Origin: a virus
Length of the DNA stretch: 64,000 nucleotides
Virus record (IMG/VR): IMGVR_UViG_3300010391_000058
Coordinates: 19,490 to 83,489 of that record
Direction: 5' to 3' (one strand)
A program made the translations under genes and the position numbers. This document shows positions 41,843-48,786 of this stretch, in pieces; within the stretch, counting starts at the first letter, position 1, and each line of letters begins with the position of its first letter. The notes under the pieces were generated by a model. That model worked only from the letters and a program-made list of their open reading frames with translations. It was not told where the DNA came from and ran no database searches.

Positions 41843-42042
41843 GCGCAGAAACAAAAGAGATAGTATTAATAGCGGATCGGAGTTGTAAGACATGTATCAA
41901 GAACGAAGTGTGCAGGCATTATTTCGATCTTCATAAATTAATAGGTGAAATGCCACAGCACGGAGCCCCGCATAAAACAGATATCTTATATGACTGTTTA
42001 GCAAATTCATGTTTGTTATTCCAAAAAAAGAAAACAAAATAA
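41839..42042 (+). CDS. Cys-rich small protein
   Basis: 67 aa. CKTCIKNEVCRHYFDLHKLI and later DCLANSC: five Cys and His, probably zinc-binding. Unknown function. Confidence 0.55.
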   Translation: MSAETKEIVLIADRSCKTCIKNEVCRHYFDLHKLIGEMPQHGAPHKTDILYDCLANSCLLFQKKKTK

Positions 42043-42049
42043 GTTCTAT

Positions 42050-42358
42050 ATGCTACTACAATTAGAAATGGATATTGATAAGGCAGATCAGCATTTCCAA
42101 CATGCCCCGCAATCTGTTATTGATGCTCATTTAAAAGAAAGGTGGACTAAGGAGTTTACAAAAGCAGTTTTCCCGATGGCCCCCTTTGCGCTTGTAAAAG
42201 GGGCACCGGGCAATGTTACCAGGTATCGAAGCGGTATATGTATTTTGGCTGAATCTCAGTTAAACCATACCTTAGACATGCTGAAGATATTGAAGGGGGT
42301 AAGTCCTGAGAGAGACAATATCATTGATGCGATCCGGGAAGAGCTTTTAAACCGATGA
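42050..42358 (+). CDS. Hypothetical protein
   Basis: 102 aa. IDKADQHFQHAPQSVIDAHL, GNVTRYRSGICILAESQLNH. Helical. A base separates it from the next ATG. Unknown. Confidence 0.5.
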   Translation: MLLQLEMDIDKADQHFQHAPQSVIDAHLKERWTKEFTKAVFPMAPFALVKGAPGNVTRYRSGICILAESQLNHTLDMLKILKGVSPERDNIIDAIREELLNR

Positions 42359-42359
42359 A

Positions 42360-42635
42360 ATGACAGCTGAACAAAAATATTCGAAAGCAATTGCAATAGC
42401 TGAATCGGTTACTGAGACGGCCACGGGGATTGTTCGTGAATTAAAGAAGCTACCGAAAGGGAAGCATAAGCGGAATGTATTTATAAAAACATACAATAGA
42501 AGGCCTGGCAATAAAAGGAAGCGGGCAATTGTTATGATGAATTCAAGCATGTCGGCAATGATGGGAGCTATGCAGGTGGCAATGATCATGCAGACACCAA
42601 TACCCAAATTAAAACCTGGAGGAATTGCGATATGA
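42360..42635 (+). CDS. Hypothetical protein
   Basis: 91 aa. SVTETATGIVRELKKLPKGK, basic KTYNRRPGNKRKRAIVMMNS, a Met/Ala-rich stretch (MSAMMGAMQVAMIMQTP) that could be an amphipathic membrane helix. Overlaps the following TM mini-gene by 4 bases. Confidence 0.5.
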   Translation: MTAEQKYSKAIAIAESVTETATGIVRELKKLPKGKHKRNVFIKTYNRRPGNKRKRAIVMMNSSMSAMMGAMQVAMIMQTPIPKLKPGGIAI

Positions 42636-42730
42636 AGGTTAAAAGCAAATGGTATTGGCATGGGTTATTCATCTTACTGATCCTTTGCTTAACATTTTTT
42701 GTTTTACTATTAACTGGAGCACTAAAATAA
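42632..42730 (+). CDS. Single-TM mini-protein (32 aa)
   Basis: ORF with ATGA overlap to the previous gene. Sequence is KVKSKWYWHG followed by a hydrophobic helix LFILLILCLTFFVLLLTG. The neat overlap and TM pattern argue for a real gene. Unknown role. Confidence 0.5.
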   Translation: MKVKSKWYWHGLFILLILCLTFFVLLLTGALK

Positions 42731-42739
42731 ACTTTATAT

Positions 42740-43363
42740 ATGAGTGAAGAGACTAATCAACCAGCTGCAACAGCCCTGGCACCGATTACATGGGAGCCAA
42801 AAAAAGTGTATGTAAAGGATTTGAAAGAAAATCCACAGAACCCCAAAATAATTACTGAAGCAGGTAGGCGGCGCTTGCATTTGTCTTTGGATAAATTCGG
42901 GTTGGCCGGCACCATGTCAGTGAATGATGATCTTACAATTATAGACGGTCATAGCCGAAAATCAGAATTGGAAATGAGGGGTATTGAAGAGGTTTGGGTA
43001 TCAGTTCCATCCAGGCCGTTGACAGATGAAGAGTATAAAGAAATGAATGCAATGTTTGATCATGCCAGGGCCGGAGAAGTAGATAAATTCATGACTGAAA
43101 ACCTTTTCAGGGATGAAATGCTGATTGAATGGGATTTGAAGAGCCCAAAAAAAGAGGCTGGAGAAAAAGGGTTGTTCCCGATTGTGCCGAAGTTCGATGA
43201 AAAGCATGATGCATTCGTTATAATCTGTCAAACGGAAAGTGAGATATCTTTTATTCAGAATGCATTGATGCTGGAAGAGAATAGCAGCTACAAAAATAAA
43301 AACACCGGTATCACATTTGTAACCACTGGAAAAAACTTTATTAAGGTATGGCAATCGAAATAA
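42740..43363 (+). CDS. ParB-like nuclease-domain protein
   Basis: 207 aa. VYVKDLKENPQNPKIITEAG, then DDLTIIDGHSRKSELEMRGI is a ParB/Srx-like core (NP-x-hydroxyl region and the GHxR-type loop). Phage ParB-like proteins often sit with DNA-modification genes. Overlaps the glycosyltransferase gene by 16 bp. Role uncertain. Confidence 0.75.
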   Translation: MSEETNQPAATALAPITWEPKKVYVKDLKENPQNPKIITEAGRRRLHLSLDKFGLAGTMSVNDDLTIIDGHSRKSELEMRGIEEVWVSVPSRPLTDEEYKEMNAMFDHARAGEVDKFMTENLFRDEMLIEWDLKSPKKEAGEKGLFPIVPKFDEKHDAFVIICQTESEISFIQNALMLEENSSYKNKNTGITFVTTGKNFIKVWQSK

Positions 43364-44076
43364 AGGTGGTGATCCCTTCAGCTGGAAGGCCCCATAGACA
43401 GAGCACAATAAAACATGTAGCCAATGCAATCATTTGTGTTCCGGAAAAGCAAAAGGCGCTGTATGAAGAGCGGAATAAGGATAATGAGATTGTGGCCCAC
43501 CCGGACAGCATTCTTGGTTTGGGGCCTAAAAGGAATTGGATCTATGAGAAGTTTGGAAACGTGTTTATGATAGATGATGATACCCATGGTTTGCAGCGGC
43601 TATATGAAACCAGGGTAACGATCTGCAGCCCTGAGCAGGCTTATGATATCATTCAGAGCCTTGGCAACCTGGCAAAGATATCCGGCAATTATTTATATGG
43701 CTTTTCGAAGTATGCAAACACCCTCCAATATACAGGCCTGAAGCCATTTGCGTTGACCGGTTACATCAATGGAGTTGGTATTGGGTTGATCGAAAAGAGC
43801 CTGTTGAAGTTTTCAGATAAAATAACATGCAACAACGATGTTTTCATTTCATGTTTGAATGCTCACTATTACCATACATGCTTTATTGATACCAGGTTTT
43901 CATTTAAACAGGATGGAGTGAATAAGGGTGTTGGTGGTATGTCGTTGATCAGGAACCCGGAAACTGATAAAAATGATATTGAATTTTTAAAAAAGTCATT
44001 TGGCAGTGTGCTAAAGTTTAAGCAGCGGGCAGGATCAGCGAAGCAATGGAACATAATGTTGAAACTTCCTTTTTAA
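43348..44076 (+). CDS. TET-associated-type glycosyltransferase
   Basis: 242 aa. VVIPSAGRPHRQSTIKHVAN, IVAHPDSILGLGPKRNWIYE and VFMIDDDTHGL (DDD metal-binding motif) match the GT-A-like phage family known as TET-associated glycosyltransferases, which decorate hydroxymethylated bases in phage DNA. The upstream ParB-like gene and the C5 methyltransferase at 13738 fit base hypermodification, but no TET-type oxygenase was found in the window. Confidence 0.7.
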   Translation: MAIEIKVVIPSAGRPHRQSTIKHVANAIICVPEKQKALYEERNKDNEIVAHPDSILGLGPKRNWIYEKFGNVFMIDDDTHGLQRLYETRVTICSPEQAYDIIQSLGNLAKISGNYLYGFSKYANTLQYTGLKPFALTGYINGVGIGLIEKSLLKFSDKITCNNDVFISCLNAHYYHTCFIDTRFSFKQDGVNKGVGGMSLIRNPETDKNDIEFLKKSFGSVLKFKQRAGSAKQWNIMLKLPF

Positions 44077-44107
44077 GGGCTGCACTCAGCAATTGTGCTA
44101 AAATCTG

Positions 44108-44266
44108 ATGCAAGAAATGTGGCTTCCTTGGACGATCAGGCAATTTTCAGCATTACCTACACAAAAGAAAGTGCTTGCTAGAATTGAAGCTAATGGCCTC
44201 CCAGGTCATTTTTGGGGGTTTAGGGCCCCCGGAACCGGTCAAAATATGACTTCCCCCGGCAATTGA
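44108..44266 (+). CDS. Possible small gene (52 aa)
   Basis: ORF in the 343-bp gap before control module A: LPWTIRQFSALPTQKKVLAR then a Gly/Pro/Phe-rich end (GLPGHFWGFRAPGTGQN). Its stop codon lies inside the first 16-bp repeat of the module. Composition looks protein-like, but there is no further support. Confidence 0.3.
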   Translation: MQEMWLPWTIRQFSALPTQKKVLARIEANGLPGHFWGFRAPGTGQNMTSPGN

Positions 44267-44301
44267 TTCATTTTCAGGGCCTCATAATTGATTCATTTTC
44301 A
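44261..44301 (+). repeat. Paired 16-bp operator-like repeats, module A
   Basis: AATTGATTCATTTTCA at 44261-44276 and again at 44286-44301: identical copies, 25-bp period. Module B at 46420-46460 has the same pair with the same period. The second copy starts 72 bp before TATATTTG in both modules, as expected for regulator binding sites. Confidence 0.7.
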
Positions 44302-44339
44302 ATAAAGAATTTACTATAATTTATTGATTTACAATAGTA

Positions 44340-44398
44340 TTGGATCAATCAGGTTGCTATATTTGATTTATCAAAGAGGGATAAAGACCCCGATTTTT
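44340..44398 (+). promoter_or_regulatory. Module A promoter and leader hairpin
   Basis: TTGG (44340-44343) and TATATTTG (44358-44365) within GGTTGCTATATTTG. The leader then holds GGG - ataaaga - CCC followed by CGATTTTT (44378-44398), a small attenuator-like hairpin, before the CTTCGCA-type element and the ATG at 44420. Confidence 0.65.
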
Positions 44399-44407
44399 AA
44401 ACTTAAA

Positions 44408-44416
44408 AACTCCGCA
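44408..44416 (+). promoter_or_regulatory. CTTCGCA-type leader element (variant)
   Basis: AACTCCGCA, three bases before the ATG at 44420. One base differs from the other copies, leaving an interrupted match to the RNA loop at 48736-48746. Confidence 0.6.
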
Positions 44417-44419
44417 ATC

Positions 44420-44656
44420 ATGTCAACGAAAATCATTTTAAAAAAAGAGTGGACTTCAAAAGTAACTTTGTCAAATAGCCAGGTGCTAGTTGTAAAATGG
44501 GTTGCTGCCCTTTCAAAGAAAGGTTCTTTCATTATAGCCAATTTCGTAGGTGACAGTAAAAAAATGTCAGTATATCAGCGGGGAATGTCTTGGTCAAAAG
44601 ATCACTTCTTTTTCTTTGATGCCGTAAAAAGAGCCAAAAAAAACTTACCCCGATAA
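44420..44656 (+). CDS. Hypothetical protein, first gene of module A operon
   Basis: 78 aa from the ATG at 44420, fixed by the leader element. KEWTSKVTLSNSQVLVVKWV, FIIANFVGDSKKMSVYQRGM: a small beta-rich basic protein. Strong dedicated control region suggests a dose-critical product. Function unknown. Confidence 0.65.
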   Translation: MSTKIILKKEWTSKVTLSNSQVLVVKWVAALSKKGSFIIANFVGDSKKMSVYQRGMSWSKDHFFFFDAVKRAKKNLPR

Positions 44657-44674
44657 TCAATTTATAAACCTAAA

Positions 44675-44685
44675 AACTTCGCACA
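44675..44685 (+). promoter_or_regulatory. CTTCGCA leader element
   Basis: AACTTCGCACA, one base before the ATG at 44687; all 11 bases complementary to the RNA loop at 48736-48746. Confidence 0.75.
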
Positions 44686-44686
44686 A

Positions 44687-44998
44687 ATGAAAAATACACC
44701 TCAAAAAACCTTTACGGCAATAATGAATGTTTGCCAGGTAAACAACTTCCTTTCTTCAGCCACAAACATGTGGTGCAATTCAGTAGATGAACTCAGGACG
44801 TTCAAAAAGTTCATCCGCATTGAAGAGACAAAACCGTATGACCAGTTGACTGATAAAAATACATTCGTTTCCGCTCAGGAATTACGGGAGTACATGCCGG
44901 CGCAATTATTCAGAGAAATGGAATGTGTGGTTGTCACCTGTCTTATTGAACAGCGGTGGATTGTTGAAATTAAACCTATAAACTCAGTTGTATGTTAG
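44687..44998 (+). CDS. Hypothetical protein with CTTCGCA leader
   Basis: 103 aa. MNVCQVNNFLSSATNMWCNS, TFKKFIRIEETKPYDQLTDK, CVVVTCLIEQRWIVEIKPIN. Mixed alpha/beta, several Cys without zinc spacing. Unknown. The following 44-aa gene overlaps by 7 bp. Confidence 0.6.
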   Translation: MKNTPQKTFTAIMNVCQVNNFLSSATNMWCNSVDELRTFKKFIRIEETKPYDQLTDKNTFVSAQELREYMPAQLFREMECVVVTCLIEQRWIVEIKPINSVVC

Positions 44999-45126
44999 TA
45001 GTTAAAACCCAGGCCGAAATTGATGAAATGAAAGAAACGGATAGCTATAAAAATGGTGATATCAAGATTATCAGCACAAAAGATATTGGAAACGGCCTGT
45101 TTGAATTGATATTGGAAATCAATTAA
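44992..45126 (+). CDS. Hypothetical small protein (44 aa)
   Basis: ORF overlapping the previous stop: KTQAEIDEMKETDSYKNGDI, then IISTKDIGNGLFELILEIN. The alternation of charge and hydrophobics is protein-like. Unknown function. Confidence 0.55.
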   Translation: MLVVKTQAEIDEMKETDSYKNGDIKIISTKDIGNGLFELILEIN

Positions 45127-45163
45127 CCTTCAAAGTGTCTCTTATTTTTAAACCATAAATAAA

Positions 45164-45172
45164 AACTTCGCA
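45164..45172 (+). promoter_or_regulatory. CTTCGCA leader element
   Basis: AACTTCGCA directly abutting the ATG at 45173; nine bases complementary to the RNA loop at 48736-48746. Confidence 0.7.
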
Positions 45173-46294
45173 ATGAAAAAAACAAGTAAGGCCCCTGCAG
45201 CCAAAAGTGCAGGAAAAAAAGTGATCAATGTAAAGACAGTGGTGACTACCACAACCAAGATGCCCAAAGCCAAAAAGGAAAAGAGCACGGTGCCAGGGTT
45301 TGAAAACCTTCCTGCCGATGCGGTTGAATTCGAAACTCCGGCCCTGGTAGTTGATATGCTACAAACCAATGATGTAAGCGGTGGATCAGTGCTTACCCAG
45401 GTGCCTGAGCCGGAACCAAAAACAGCTCAGGAAATATTTTTGGCAAAGGAGAAAAAGGCAGCTTTGAAAAATGATAACATCTTTATTGATGTTAAGCTGG
45501 AAAACCTTTCTAATCTTACCGGGTTGAAAGTAAGGAAGGGCTTCAGTAAGGTAGTTGTGGCTGAGGGTGAAATAGTAAATGTAGTTAGTCCGAATTACTT
45601 CCTTTTAAAGAATGAAGATTTTTTCCTGGAAGTCGAAAAGAAGTTGATGGAGGCTGATATCAAATACATCAGCAGATCAATTAACCGGCAGAACAGTGAT
45701 TTTGCAGTTGATTACATTTTAGCTGATGAGAATTACCATGTGGATGTAAAAGGCGGGAAAGATAAAATTATCCCGATGCTGAGATTTACGAACATGTACG
45801 GTGGTGGCCCATGTACCGGGAAGTTCGGATTTTTCAGGGAAGTATGTGCCAACGGATTGCATGTTGCCGAAACTAAAGTTGGCTTCAGGATTGGACACAG
45901 GATCAACAGATCAGAGTTGATAATGCCGAACATTAAAGAGCTGGTGGGCCAGTTTTTAAGCAATGAATTTTATAGCCTGCACAAAAAGTTCAAAGTACTT
46001 GCTGAAACCCCGATCACAGACCTGAGTGAATTCGTAAAGTTCACATGTACAAAAATGGATCTGTTTAAGTATGAAGCCAGTGAAAAGAACCCGGATACCC
46101 CAAGTGCAAAAGCTCAGTTGGTGATGGATACCATTTTAGCTGAAAGTAAGGAGTTGGGTGTTGAACCGAATCTTTGGATTGGATACAATGCCTTCAATGT
46201 AGCGGTGCATAGCAGCAATAAGAAGGCCTTCAGTAAGCAAATGAAAACTGATGGTGTTTTATTCAATACGGTTTATGAAATGGCTGCGAATTAA
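45173..46294 (+). CDS. DUF932-like protein
   Basis: 373 aa. After a Lys/Thr/Ala-rich leader (residues 1-80) the folded region has LTGLKVRKGFSKVVVAEGEI, FRIGHRINRSELIMPNIKEL and FGFFREVCANGLHVAET, the conserved CxNGL-type core of DUF932 phage/plasmid proteins. Function of the family is unknown; it is often highly expressed in mobile elements. Followed by a strong terminator. Confidence 0.75.
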   Translation: MKKTSKAPAAKSAGKKVINVKTVVTTTTKMPKAKKEKSTVPGFENLPADAVEFETPALVVDMLQTNDVSGGSVLTQVPEPEPKTAQEIFLAKEKKAALKNDNIFIDVKLENLSNLTGLKVRKGFSKVVVAEGEIVNVVSPNYFLLKNEDFFLEVEKKLMEADIKYISRSINRQNSDFAVDYILADENYHVDVKGGKDKIIPMLRFTNMYGGGPCTGKFGFFREVCANGLHVAETKVGFRIGHRINRSELIMPNIKELVGQFLSNEFYSLHKKFKVLAETPITDLSEFVKFTCTKMDLFKYEASEKNPDTPSAKAQLVMDTILAESKELGVEPNLWIGYNAFNVAVHSSNKKAFSKQMKTDGVLFNTVYEMAAN

Positions 46295-46318
46295 TTAGGA
46301 CGGTCAATAGTAGATGAA

Positions 46319-46346
46319 ACCCCTGGCAGTTTGCCGGGGGTTTTTT
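46319..46346 (+). terminator. Strong intrinsic terminator
   Basis: ACCCCTGGCA / TGCCGGGGGT, 10 bp with one G-U, followed by TTTTTT. Ends the module A operon. Confidence 0.9.
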
Positions 46347-46419
46347 ATTCAGGTAAGGCACAATAAAGAGGGCCGGGAAACGGCAGGAAACAGGCCTAAA
46401 ACCAGGTAAAAGTGTGTTT

Positions 46420-46460
46420 AACTGATTCATTTTTAAGGCTTCATAACTGATTCATTCTCA
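46420..46460 (+). repeat. Paired 16-bp operator-like repeats, module B
   Basis: AACTGATTCATTTTTA (46420-46435) and AACTGATTCATTCTCA (46445-46460), 25-bp period, near-copies of the module A pair at 44261-44301. Confidence 0.7.
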
Positions 46461-46497
46461 ATCCGTGTTTTTATATAATATATTGAAATACAGGTAC

Positions 46498-46559
46498 TTT
46501 GGATTAAAAGCCTTGCTATATTTGAAAGATCAAAGGGGGAAAAGAAAACCCCGATTTTT
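46498..46559 (+). promoter_or_regulatory. Module B promoter and leader hairpin
   Basis: TTTG (46498-46501), 15 nt, TATATTTG (46517-46524) in CCTTGCTATATTTG. The leader contains GGGG - gaaaagaaa-type loop - CCCC (46536-46552) followed by GATTTTT, again attenuator-like. The arrangement parallels module A at 44340-44398. Confidence 0.65.
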
Positions 46560-46569
46560 AAACCTCAAA

Positions 46570-46579
46570 AACTTCGCAC
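46570..46579 (+). promoter_or_regulatory. CTTCGCA leader element
   Basis: AACTTCGCAC, one base before the ATG at 46581; 10 bases complementary to the RNA loop at 48736-48746. Confidence 0.75.
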
Positions 46580-46580
46580 T

Positions 46581-46934
46581 ATGTTACATTATTCAAAAAT
46601 GATAGACCTTCTGGAAATGCCAGGTACAAAGCAAATGCTGATTAATTATTATACGGGCAAAGCTTCAGGAACGGATGTAAAAAAATACTTTGCGGATCAT
46701 ATAGCCGGGATGGATGATTTTTACCGGAATGCCTTTAATTCATATTTAAGCGATTTGCCGGAAAGTTATTTGGATGATGATTCAATTGAATCGTCAAATT
46801 CAAAGCTAAGTGGTATTTACGATTTTGATTTTGATGAAGCTCCGGAAGGATTGCAGGATAGGGCCGAAATTATCCGGTGGGATATATGCCGTGTTGTTAT
46901 ATCATTTTACCAGGGCCAAAAACAAACAGTATAA
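46581..46934 (+). CDS. Hypothetical acidic protein, module B operon
   Basis: 117 aa. MIDLLEMPGTKQMLINYYTG, then acidic SYLDDDSIESSNSK and GIYDFDFDEAPEGLQDRAEI. The strong negative charge is seen in DNA-mimic or inhibitor proteins, but that is speculation. Function unknown. Confidence 0.6.
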   Translation: MLHYSKMIDLLEMPGTKQMLINYYTGKASGTDVKKYFADHIAGMDDFYRNAFNSYLSDLPESYLDDDSIESSNSKLSGIYDFDFDEAPEGLQDRAEIIRWDICRVVISFYQGQKQTV

Positions 46935-46949
46935 TTATCAACCTCTAAA

Positions 46950-46959
46950 AACTTCGCAC
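46950..46959 (+). promoter_or_regulatory. CTTCGCA leader element
   Basis: AACTTCGCAC, one base before the ATG at 46961; 10 bases complementary to the RNA loop at 48736-48746. Confidence 0.75.
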
Positions 46960-46960
46960 C

Positions 46961-47275
46961 ATGGCAAAGCCGACACTATTACCGGATGAAACTTTTTCAG
47001 TAGTAACCTTTTCCAGGGAATCACTTGAAAAACAAACTGATACTTTATTAACGGACACGTTGATAAATTTCGAAACCAATTATGCGCCTCTTTATCTGCA
47101 TAATGAAATTGGATCTGGAGTACATTTATTCAGCAGGGAGGTGTTAACCAGGCTTTGCGAAGGCAAAGAGGATGTTATGGCAATACCGGGCTATGCTGAG
47201 ATGAAAGCAGACCTGGAAGAGATAGGCCGGATCATGGATGAGCAGAAAGCCACTTATTTCCGGGTGGTAAAATAA
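46961..47275 (+). CDS. Hypothetical protein with CTTCGCA leader
   Basis: 104 aa. FSRESLEKQTDTLLTDTLIN, APLYLHNEIGSGVHLFSREV, MKADLEEIGRIMDEQKATYF. Cytosolic, helical C-terminus. Unknown. Confidence 0.6.
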   Translation: MAKPTLLPDETFSVVTFSRESLEKQTDTLLTDTLINFETNYAPLYLHNEIGSGVHLFSREVLTRLCEGKEDVMAIPGYAEMKADLEEIGRIMDEQKATYFRVVK

Positions 47276-47290
47276 AATATTAATCATTAA

Positions 47291-47301
47291 AACTTCGCAC
47301 A
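47291..47301 (+). promoter_or_regulatory. CTTCGCA leader element
   Basis: AACTTCGCACA whose last A is the A of the ATG at 47301; all 11 bases complementary to the RNA loop at 48736-48746, so pairing would cover the start codon. Confidence 0.75.
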
Positions 47302-47945
47302 TGAAAGTAGTAACCAAAAAGGGCTATGACTTTTTCGTAGTAACCAGCGCATTTCAGAAAGCCATTAGAAGAGGGGATGAAACTGTAGCCGTATATCTTC
47401 TGGTGGAATTATTCAACTCAGGGTATGAAAAGTATTTATGGAAGCGGCTAAAGATCATTTCCAGTGAGGATATCGGTTTAGCGGTTCCAAATATGCCGGC
47501 AATCATTCAGGCCCTATATACCAGCTACCAGGAAACGATGAAGGACAGCGAAACAACGGCAAAGGAAGGGATGAGTAGCAGGCCGGAGAGAATGTTTTTA
47601 CTTCATGCGGTATTACTTCTTACCAGGTGCAAGAAGTCCAGGCTAGTTGATTGGGTGTTAATCGAAGCATGGAGAACCCATGATGAGAATCACATGAAAA
47701 TTCCGGACTATGCTTATGATATGCATAACTTTAAGGGCAAGCAGATGAACCGGGGGATAGATCATTTTTACGATGAAGGGACTTTATTAGGAAACTTTTG
47801 TGAGCAACCAGGTGAAAAGGAATGGAAGGAGAAAGCCAGAACAGCACACAAAACAAAGCCGGGCAAATTAAAGTTTGCAGTAGTAAAGAAGGCAAATATT
47901 TCACAGCAACAGGTTATGTTTGAGCCGGAAGAAGATGCAAAATAG
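47301..47945 (+). CDS. MgsA/RarA C-terminal-domain-like protein
   Basis: 214 aa. FVVTSAFQKAIRRGDETVAV, YLWKRLKIISSEDIGLAVPN and IPDYAYDMHNFKGKQMNRGIDHF follow the C-terminal tetramerisation/DNA-binding part of MgsA (RarA) clamp-loader-like ATPases. The AAA+ domain is absent, so it may bind replication forks or interfere with host RarA. Ends with TAG. Confidence 0.7.
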   Translation: MKVVTKKGYDFFVVTSAFQKAIRRGDETVAVYLLVELFNSGYEKYLWKRLKIISSEDIGLAVPNMPAIIQALYTSYQETMKDSETTAKEGMSSRPERMFLLHAVLLLTRCKKSRLVDWVLIEAWRTHDENHMKIPDYAYDMHNFKGKQMNRGIDHFYDEGTLLGNFCEQPGEKEWKEKARTAHKTKPGKLKFAVVKKANISQQQVMFEPEEDAK

Positions 47946-47999
47946 GACGGTTATTATTTATTCATTCGAAATTATTTAACTTCTAAAAAATAAACTTAT

Positions 48000-48254
48000 A
48001 TGAAAAAACTATTATCAGCAGTTATCCTTACACTGCTATTTGCATCCTGCAAAAAGGAAGCTTGCAAAAGAGTAACCATTGAAACAATTAATGGTTGTGA
48101 CAGTCCAATTAAGATCACATATATTATGAAAGATCAAGTTGTATGTGGATCAGAGCTGGCAGATATCCAAAGACGAAACCCGAATACTTATGTTGATATG
48201 CCAGGCCCCGGTGGTGGTACATGTAGAATAACCACGCTAATTATTATACAATAA
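48000..48254 (+). CDS. Small lipoprotein
   Basis: 84 aa. Signal peptide KKLLSAVILTLLFASC with lipobox FASC (Cys17), then a small Cys-containing mature domain (CKRVTIETINGCDSP; GGGTCRITTLIIIQ). Probably anchored in the host envelope; could take part in exclusion or envelope change. Unknown. Confidence 0.7.
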   Translation: MKKLLSAVILTLLFASCKKEACKRVTIETINGCDSPIKITYIMKDQVVCGSELADIQRRNPNTYVDMPGPGGGTCRITTLIIIQ

Positions 48255-48273
48255 TTTCAGTAAAAAAAGTTTT

Positions 48274-48690
48274 ATGAAAATAATCGGATCAACAATAACA
48301 GGGGCCCAAACCTATGTTTGTGTATCAACTGTTTACAATGACAAAGAAATAGACTTCATAGTGAAGGCAGATGCCAATGGTATCGTTGTTGGTAATTATA
48401 AAAGCGGCATGGAAACATCTTACCACCCGTATTTCAATGAAACCAGCGCTGAGAATAAGAAGGCACATTTTAAGTTCATAAAAGATTATGTGGAAAAGAA
48501 GATGAAGCCTACCATGAATCTTGATGTTTACGAAAAGGAAACGATCATTGATGTTGAATTCAAAAGCATGGACAAGCATTTCAAATGGAGCGGGACCCCT
48601 TCGCAGCTTTATAGTGCATTAAAGGCAGAACAATTGATGAATAATTTCAATAAGCAAACCGCTGAAAAAAATAACAGGTCCGATGCCTGA
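48274..48690 (+). CDS. Hypothetical protein
   Basis: 138 aa. STITGAQTYVCVSTVYNDKE, HFKFIKDYVEKKMKPTMNLD, FKSMDKHFKWSGTPSQLYSA. Soluble alpha/beta. Converges with the minus-strand Glf gene across the small-RNA unit. Unknown. Confidence 0.55.
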   Translation: MKIIGSTITGAQTYVCVSTVYNDKEIDFIVKADANGIVVGNYKSGMETSYHPYFNETSAENKKAHFKFIKDYVEKKMKPTMNLDVYEKETIIDVEFKSMDKHFKWSGTPSQLYSALKAEQLMNNFNKQTAEKNNRSDA

Positions 48691-48707
48691 TTAAAATTTC
48701 ATTGCAC

Positions 48708-48715
48708 TATATTTG
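48708..48715 (+). promoter_or_regulatory. Small-RNA promoter -7 box
   Basis: TATATTTG, a full match to TAnnTTTG, preceded by GATTAAAATTTCATTGCAC. GATTAAAA also lies upstream of the TATATTTG of module B. No clear TTTG at -33. Expected transcription start about 48722. Confidence 0.6.
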
Positions 48716-48721
48716 TATTTC

Positions 48722-48786
48722 TACTCCCTGGTTACTGTGCGAAGTTCCCAGGGACGGGAGCCCGGCTGAAAAGCGGGGCTTTTTTT
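48722..48786 (+). ncRNA. Candidate antisense small RNA against CTTCGCA leaders
   Basis: A gene-free unit between convergent genes: TATATTTG promoter, hairpin 1, then an intrinsic terminator. Hairpin 1 pairs CCCTGG (48726-48731) with CCAGGG (48748-48753), and its 16-nt loop carries TGTGCGAAGTT (48736-48746), the exact reverse complement of AACTTCGCACA before the genes at 12605, 14602, 44687 and 47301 (9-10 bases of match at most others). Hairpin 2 is AGCCC..GCT-gaaa-AGC..GGGCT plus seven T. Inferred role: loop-initiated pairing at start codons that blocks, or possibly helps, translation. Confidence 0.75.
48759..48786 (+). terminator. Terminator of the small RNA
   Basis: AGCCC/GGGCT and GCT/AGC stem segments around one G-G mismatch, a GAAA tetraloop, then seven T. 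The T-run overlaps the last codon of the minus-strand Glf gene. Confidence 0.8.

Noticed and set aside
48722-48786. The unit as merely the terminator of the gene at 48274
   Set aside because: It contains its own full TATATTTG box and a separate first hairpin not needed for termination, with the exact antisense loop.
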